Source: Pseudarthrobacter siccitolerans
Lineage (GTDB): Bacteria > Actinomycetota > Actinomycetes > Actinomycetales > Micrococcaceae
Reading direction: 5' to 3'
DNA length: 64,000 nucleotides
Assembly (NCBI RefSeq): GCF_030823375.1
Contig: NZ_JAUSXB010000001.1
Location: 3,224,001 to 3,288,000 of the forward strand
Under the pieces are notes generated by a model, which searched no databases, was not told where the DNA came from, and saw nothing but the letters and a program-made list of their open reading frames with translations. The position numbers were made by a program, and so were the translations under genes. Below are positions 59,152 through 64,000 of the stretch, one piece after another (the first letter of the stretch is position 1; every line of letters begins with the position of its first letter).

Positions 59152-61719
59152 TCAGCCTTCCAGGACCACGTCCGCCGGTTCCTTGTCCAGCCGCCAGCCG
59201 CGCCACCGGGGGTGCCGGAGCCGCCCGGTGCCGGTCCACTCGCTGTACGTCACCTCGCCCACCAATTGAGGGCTCACCCAGTGGGCATCTGCCGCGTCCT
59301 CCCGCGGGACGTCCTGGAACGGCGACGTTTTCCGGGCGAGACGGTCCACGGTCTGCCGCAGTTCCGTCAGTTCGCGGAAGCTAAAGCCGCTGCCCACCCT
59401 GCCCACATACCTCAGGTCCGGACCGTCCGGGATGCCGACCAGCAGCGATCCCACTGACCCTTCACGGGCGCCCTTGCCAGGCCGCCAGCCGCCCACCACC
59501 ACCTCCTGGGTCTGGTCGAGCTTGAGCTTGATCCAGGTCCGGGTCCGCTGCCCGCTGACGTACCGGCTCTCCGTGCGCTTCGCCATCACGCCTTCGAGGC
59601 CCAGTTCCTGCGCGCTCTCGAGGATGTGTTCCACCGGTTCCTCGAGGACCATGGACAGGTCCACCGGACAATCCGACGGAGTGAAAAATTCTTCCAGTCG
59701 ACTGCGCCGCTTTGCGAGGGGCAGGGCGCGGAGGTCCGTGCCGGCGTCGTAGATCAGGTCGAAAAGCATCAGCCGGACCGGGATGGCCTTGCGGGCTTTG
59801 GCGACGTCGCCGGGCCGGGTGAGTTTCATCCTCCCTTGGAGGAGCCCGAAGTCAGGCCGGCCTGAAGGCCCGACGGCAATGATCTCGCCGTCGGCAACGA
59901 ACGGCTGGGGCGGCCAGCAGGCCCTGTCCGTGAACTCCGGGTACGTCCTGCTGACGTCGTTCCCGTTGCGGCTGAAGATCCGGATACTGTCCTCGTCGGC
60001 GACGAGCATGGCGCGGACCCCATCCCATTTGAGCTCAAACTGCCAGTTGCTGCCCTGCAGGTCCGCGGTTGTCCCGGACGTGGCCATCATCGGGCCAAAA
60101 TCATCGGGTGTTACGGAAGCGGCCGGTTGCGGAACAGGAGACGGCCCGCCTGTCTGATCCTCAGGCTTATCCGCATCAGCTTCCTGCAGTTCGGGCTCGT
60201 CAGCGGCGTTGTCCGGCGCAACAGAGTCCCCTTCCTCAGGCGCCTGGTCCCCTGTCCCACCGTCGTCGGGCACTGACACGGCCGCGGGCCGGTGCCGCCT
60301 GCTGGGGTGGTCTGTGTCCATCAGATGGATCAGCCATTGGCCTTCGGCGTCCTTGCCCTGTCCGCGACCGGTATGGATCAGCGCGATCTTTTTGGTGCCG
60401 CCCAGTCCGCCGCCTTCGGAACCGTGCAGGGTGGCGATGACTTCCTTGCCGTTGATCCACTTGTGCAGTTCGTAGGTACCCGTGTCCCAAATGGTCATCT
60501 CACCGGCCCCGTACTGCCCCTTGGGAATGGTCCCGTGAAAGGTGAGGTAGTCCATGGGATGGTCCTCGGTGTGGACAGCCAAATGGTTCTTGCCGCCGGA
60601 TTCGGGGACACCCTTGGGCAGGGCCCAGGATGCCAGGACGCCCTCATGCTCCAGCCGGAGGTCGTAGTGCAGACGGCTGGCGTGGTGCTCCTGAATGACA
60701 AAGCTGTTGCCACCGGCGGGAATGCCTGCGAAGGGCTCCGGGGTTTCCTTGGGATCACGCATGGAGCGGTACTTGCCCAGGCGCGGGTCGCCGTCGTCAT
60801 GCTTGTCCGGTACGTCCAGGCTTTGGTTCGAGGCGCGGACGACGGCGGCGAACGGGTCCGTGCCTTCCTGCACCCGCCGCAGCACAGCCTGGTAGTCCAG
60901 GTGCTTCAGTCCCGGCGAACTGATTTCCGCCCAGGTACGCGGAGCGGCCACCATCGGGGTGGGACGGCCGCGCAAGGAATAGGGCACGATGGTGGTCTTT
61001 GCCGCGTTGTTCTGGCTCCAGTCCACCAGTACCTTGCCTTGGCGCAGGGTCTTTTTCATGTCGCTGACGGCCAGGTCGGGATGGTCGGCTTCCAGGGCGC
61101 GGGCCAGTTCACGGGCAAACGCGGAGATCTGGTCGGAGGTTTGGCTCCGGTCCAGGGCTGCATACAAATGGATGCCCTTGCTGCCGCTGGTCACCGGGAC
61201 CGGGTCCAGTCCCACATCCTCGAGGATGCCGCGTGCCAGCAACGCCACCTCCACGCATTCCTCAAGGCCGGCGCCCGAACCGGGATCGAGGTCCAGGACC
61301 AGGCGGTCCGGGTTCAGCTGGTTGCCGTGCGAATCCACCTGCCACTGGGGAACGTGGACTTCCAGGGAGTTGATCTGGCCGAACCAGGTGAGCGTCGCCG
61401 CATCGTTGACCATCGGATAGTGGATGGTCCGCTCCTTGTGGGTGATGGCAGCGCGGGGAAGCCAACCGGGGGCGGAATCCTCAAGGTTCTTCTGGAAGAA
61501 GACCTCGCCCGGCTTCTCTGTGGTTCCCACGCCGTTGACCCACCTTTTCCGGGTGGCCGGCCTGTTGGCTGCGGCGGGGATCAGGACGTGTGCCACGGCG
61601 GCGTAGTACGCCAGGACGTCCGCCTTGGTGGTGCCGGTTTCCGGATAGATGACTTTGCCCAGGTTAGTAAGCGTTAATTCCCGGCCCGCCACCCGGACAC
61701 GTTCCTTAGCGGCGGCCAC
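59152..61719 (-). CDS. ligD: Multifunctional NHEJ DNA ligase LigD
   Basis: An 855-residue NHEJ enzyme with the mycobacterial domain order polymerase-phosphoesterase-ligase. The polymerase/primase domain (1 to about 300) has the catalytic DxD at D143/D145 (VLDLDPG) and TSGSKGIHLY. The phosphoesterase domain (about 335-480) has FVIQEHHASRLHYDLRLEH and HPMDYLTFHGTIP. A Pro/Asp/Glu-rich linker leads to the ligase domain with the lysyl-AMP residue K564 in FELKWDGVRA, and ends with VGGWRPGKG. It is divergent from ku with only 40 bases between start codons. Confidence 0.96.
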   Translation of the reverse strand: MAAAKERVRVAGRELTLTNLGKVIYPETGTTKADVLAYYAAVAHVLIPAAANRPATRKRWVNGVGTTEKPGEVFFQKNLEDSAPGWLPRAAITHKERTIHYPMVNDAATLTWFGQINSLEVHVPQWQVDSHGNQLNPDRLVLDLDPGSGAGLEECVEVALLARGILEDVGLDPVPVTSGSKGIHLYAALDRSQTSDQISAFARELARALEADHPDLAVSDMKKTLRQGKVLVDWSQNNAAKTTIVPYSLRGRPTPMVAAPRTWAEISSPGLKHLDYQAVLRRVQEGTDPFAAVVRASNQSLDVPDKHDDGDPRLGKYRSMRDPKETPEPFAGIPAGGNSFVIQEHHASRLHYDLRLEHEGVLASWALPKGVPESGGKNHLAVHTEDHPMDYLTFHGTIPKGQYGAGEMTIWDTGTYELHKWINGKEVIATLHGSEGGGLGGTKKIALIHTGRGQGKDAEGQWLIHLMDTDHPSRRHRPAAVSVPDDGGTGDQAPEEGDSVAPDNAADEPELQEADADKPEDQTGGPSPVPQPAASVTPDDFGPMMATSGTTADLQGSNWQFELKWDGVRAMLVADEDSIRIFSRNGNDVSRTYPEFTDRACWPPQPFVADGEIIAVGPSGRPDFGLLQGRMKLTRPGDVAKARKAIPVRLMLFDLIYDAGTDLRALPLAKRRSRLEEFFTPSDCPVDLSMVLEEPVEHILESAQELGLEGVMAKRTESRYVSGQRTRTWIKLKLDQTQEVVVGGWRPGKGAREGSVGSLLVGIPDGPDLRYVGRVGSGFSFRELTELRQTVDRLARKTSPFQDVPREDAADAHWVSPQLVGEVTYSEWTGTGRLRHPRWRGWRLDKEPADVVLEG

Positions 61720-61759
61720 AGGTCTTCACCTCCGGCGCTGCGTGCTGTTGACTTAGGGA

Positions 61760-62851
61760 ATGAGAGCCATCTGGAAAGGTGCCATCGCGTTTGGCCTGGT
61801 CAACGTGCCCGTGAAGGTCTACAGCGCAACCGAAGATCATGACATCAGTCTGCACCAGGTCCACAATGCCGACGGCGGCCGGATCCGGTACCAGCGCAGG
61901 TGCGAGGTGTGCAGCCAGGTGATCGACTACTCGGACATCGAGAAGGCCTACGAGGAGGACGGCAAGACGGTGGTCCTCTCCAAGGATGAGCTCAAGGCCA
62001 TTCCCGCCGAGAACAGCCACGAGATCGAAGTGGTGCAGTTCGTCCCGTCCGAGCAGCTTGAACCCATGATGTTCGAGAAGAGCTACTACCTGGAACCCGA
62101 CTCCAAGTCGCCCAAAGCCTACGTGCTGCTCCGCCGTGCGCTGGAGGACACGGACAGGGTGGCAATTGTCCAGTTCGCGCTGCGCGAGAAGACGCGGCTG
62201 GGCGCGCTCCGGATCAAGGACGACGTCCTGGTGCTCCAGTCCCTGCTCTGGCCGGATGAGGTGCGCGAGGCGAACTTCCCGTCCCTGGACGTGTCCGTCA
62301 AGATCTCCCCACAGGAACGCGACATGTCCGCGGCCCTGGTGGAGTCCATGGCGGCCGATTTCGATCCCGACCATTTCACGGATGACTACCAGGTGCAGCT
62401 GCGCCACCTGATTGAGGCCAAACTCGAGCAGGGCGACGCGCTGGACACTGACGAAACCTTTGGTGTGGAAGCCGGGGAGGGCGGCAAGGGCGAGGTCATC
62501 GACCTGATGGAAGCGCTGAAGCGGAGCCTGGACCGGAAACGCGGGGGTGCCTCCGGAGCTGCTGCCGGCGGCTCCGGGGCCGGGGCCGCGGAGTCCGGCG
62601 ACGAGGAAGAGATTGCCAAGCCGGCGCGCAAGAGGGCCACGGCCGCCAAGACCGCAACCAAATCCACCGCAACCAAGTCCACTGCCGCGAAAGCGACCGG
62701 CACCAAGACCAGTGCTGCCAAGACCAGTACCGCCAAATCGACGGCCGCCAAATCCACCGCCAAGTCCACGGCGGACAAGGCGTCGTCCAAGCCTGCTGCG
62801 AAAACCGCCGCCGGCAAGGCCACGGGCACCAGGGCGCGCAAGCCGGCGTGA
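61760..62851 (+). CDS. ku: Ku, NHEJ end-binding protein
   Basis: A 363-residue Ku homodimer subunit that binds double-strand ends and recruits LigD. The conserved start MRAIWKGAIAFGLVNVPVKVYSATE is followed by a zinc-knuckle-like QRRCEVCSQVIDY and the core beta-barrel up to about residue 250. The remaining about 100 residues form a low-complexity, lysine/alanine/threonine-rich tail made of repeated AKST, TKST and KTSAAK units, similar to histone H1-like tails found in some actinobacterial Ku proteins, which help bind DNA. It is divergent from ligD. Confidence 0.96.
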   Translation: MRAIWKGAIAFGLVNVPVKVYSATEDHDISLHQVHNADGGRIRYQRRCEVCSQVIDYSDIEKAYEEDGKTVVLSKDELKAIPAENSHEIEVVQFVPSEQLEPMMFEKSYYLEPDSKSPKAYVLLRRALEDTDRVAIVQFALREKTRLGALRIKDDVLVLQSLLWPDEVREANFPSLDVSVKISPQERDMSAALVESMAADFDPDHFTDDYQVQLRHLIEAKLEQGDALDTDETFGVEAGEGGKGEVIDLMEALKRSLDRKRGGASGAAAGGSGAGAAESGDEEEIAKPARKRATAAKTATKSTATKSTAAKATGTKTSAAKTSTAKSTAAKSTAKSTADKASSKPAAKTAAGKATGTRARKPA

Positions 62852-63055
62852 TGGTTGCGCCCCTGCCGGGAGCGCAGCGTGGATGAGTGCCATGTCTATG
62901 AAACTACTAAGCTTGCTTGCTTTTCGGTAGTCGATGCAAAACGGCTCTCTTTACAGCGAGGGCAGGCGCGTCCACAATGAGTCGCATCGCAGCCTCCGCC
63001 ATGCCGGCAGCGTGCTGTTAGCTCACTGGGAACCATCGCAGTAGGAGGCACAGTC

Positions 63056-63913
63056 ATGAATGACCAGGCTGATGTTCTGGAGGCGGACCGGGCGCTCAAG
63101 CAAAAGCACCGCGCCATGTGGGCATCGGGGGACTACCCTGCGCTCGCAAGTGAACTGCTCCCCGAGCTGGGCGCAATCCTCGTTGAAGCCTGCGGCATCA
63201 ATTCGCGCCAGCGGGTCCTGGACGTCGCCGCGGGCGCCGGGAACGCGGCCATCCCCGCCGCCATGATGGGCGCGAAAGTCGTCGCCAGCGACCTCACTCC
63301 TGAGCTGTTCGACGCCGGCCGCCATCAGGCAGCGGACCGCGGCGTTGAGCTGGAATGGAAGGAGGGGGACGCGGAGGCCCTGCCGTTCGGCGACGACGAG
63401 TTCGATACCGTGATCTCCTGCCTCGGTGTGATGTTCGCGCCCCACCACCAGGCCGCAGCGGACCAGCTCCTGCGCGTTTGCAAACCGGGAGGCACCATTG
63501 GGCTGCTCAGCTGGACGCCCGAAGGGTTCATCGGCCAGATGTTCGCCGCCCTGAAACCGTTTGCCCCGCCACCGCCACCGGGTGCGCAGCCCGCCCCGCT
63601 GTGGGGGAGCGAGGACCATGTACGGCAACTGCTCGGCGAGCGGGTCACGGACGTCCACGCCCGCAAACAGTCCCTGGCTGTCCGGAGTTTCCACCAGCCC
63701 GAAGACTTCGTGCGCTACTTCAAGTCCCACTACGGGCCCACCATCTCGGTGTACAAATTCATTGCCGACGACGGGGACAAGGTCAAGGCGCTGGACAATG
63801 CGTTGACGGAGCTGGCTGAATCCTTTGGCGATGCCCACGGCGATTCCCCGTTCCAGATGGAATGGGAGTACTTGCTCCTCACGGCAAGGAAGGCCAAGGG
63901 CAATGCCGGGTGA
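63056..63913 (+). CDS. Class I SAM-dependent methyltransferase
   Basis: A 285-residue methyltransferase of the Methyltransf_11/25 type, related to UbiE-like small-molecule methylases. SAM binding is by VLDVAAGAGNAAIPAAM, the acidic second strand is ASDLTPE, then EGDAEALPFGDDEFDTVIS and RVCKPGGTIGLLSW. The substrate is unknown. Its end overlaps the start of the next gene, so the two are probably co-expressed. Confidence 0.88.
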   Translation: MNDQADVLEADRALKQKHRAMWASGDYPALASELLPELGAILVEACGINSRQRVLDVAAGAGNAAIPAAMMGAKVVASDLTPELFDAGRHQAADRGVELEWKEGDAEALPFGDDEFDTVISCLGVMFAPHHQAAADQLLRVCKPGGTIGLLSWTPEGFIGQMFAALKPFAPPPPPGAQPAPLWGSEDHVRQLLGERVTDVHARKQSLAVRSFHQPEDFVRYFKSHYGPTISVYKFIADDGDKVKALDNALTELAESFGDAHGDSPFQMEWEYLLLTARKAKGNAG

Positions 63914-64000
63914 CTTCATGGCGGCGTCGTCCGTCACCGTCGAGGCCCCGCCCGGCCGGGTGTGGGAGGTCATCACGGACCCTGCGGCCACGAAGGAGTT
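63903..64000 (+). CDS. SRPBCC-family protein, N-terminal fragment
   Basis: The window ends inside this gene. From the ATG at 63903 (or 63918) it reads SSVTVEAPPGRVWEVITDPA, the typical opening strand and helix of an SRPBCC (Bet v1-like) domain. It overlaps the methyltransferase stop by 11 bases. Function cannot be judged from this fragment. Confidence 0.65.
   Translation, partial: MPGDFMAASSVTVEAPPGRVWEVITDPAATKE

Overview
The window is high-GC actinobacterial DNA, most likely from Arthrobacter, Pseudarthrobacter or a close relative in the Micrococcaceae. This rests on the gene repertoire: a GAF-ANTAR regulator, DUF3040 protein, DUF222/HNH endonuclease, desABCD siderophore operon, LigD plus Ku with a lysine/alanine tail, several aldo/keto reductases, and short GGTTGAGCCTGTCGGAACC-type intergenic repeats. 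No rRNA, tRNA, CRISPR array, phage module or replication origin was seen. Every assignment is by reading motifs; no database search was run.

Layout. 1-2300: the end of a urease accessory block (ureG tail, ureD, nickel permease). 2376-2828: a hexapeptide-repeat protein. 2922-11310: a sugar-catabolic locus with a GntR/FCD regulator, a split transketolase (two subunits), an MHS/MFS transporter, a TIM-barrel sugar isomerase, an SDR dehydrogenase, a fused DhaK-DhaL kinase and an RpiB-type isomerase. Four copies of an ACTGTYAACAGT-like operator lie in front of the regulator and in the divergent promoter region. The set fits conversion of a C4 sugar alcohol or ketose (for example D-threitol/D-erythrulose), or D-apiose, into transketolase substrates. 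11359-17633: small proteins, an SDR, a TetR regulator with a perfect operator palindrome, a DMT exporter, DUF3040, an aldo/keto reductase and GAF-ANTAR. 17778-25644: alpha-glucan metabolism (malQ, a large secreted GH13 amylase) and a lactonase-type propeller, with a frameshifted SDR gene and a 50-bp tandem repeat array. 25850-30952: a PrmC-like methyltransferase, an IS3-family element and a 900-residue DUF222/HNH protein that looks chimeric.

31214-39953: two small membrane/stress proteins, three aldo/keto reductases, an epimerase, a MerR-unrelated XRE regulator, and a rhamnogalacturonan lyase (PL11) broken by a local inversion plus a deletion. 39967-46106: dodecin, then a second catabolic operon controlled by a GntR/FadR regulator: DUF1537 acid-sugar kinase, 3-hydroxyacid (threonate-type) dehydrogenase, GntP permease and a class II (Fba/GatY-type) aldolase. 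The usual OtnI isomerase and OtnC decarboxylase are absent from it. 46142-48544: small proteins and a thioredoxin-reductase-like flavoprotein. 48989-54535: an iron box followed by the translationally coupled desABCD operon for a hydroxamate siderophore. 54545-59016: an SDR, a frameshifted FUSC-type membrane protein, an MHS transporter and a small protein. 59152-64000: the divergent ligD/ku pair for bacterial NHEJ, a methyltransferase, and the start of an SRPBCC protein.

The strongest leads for something new are the two sugar loci with their self-evident operators and the microinversion in the lyase gene. Two genes (20082-20991 and 55286-56378) carry single-base frameshifts next to G runs, so sequencing error must be excluded for both.
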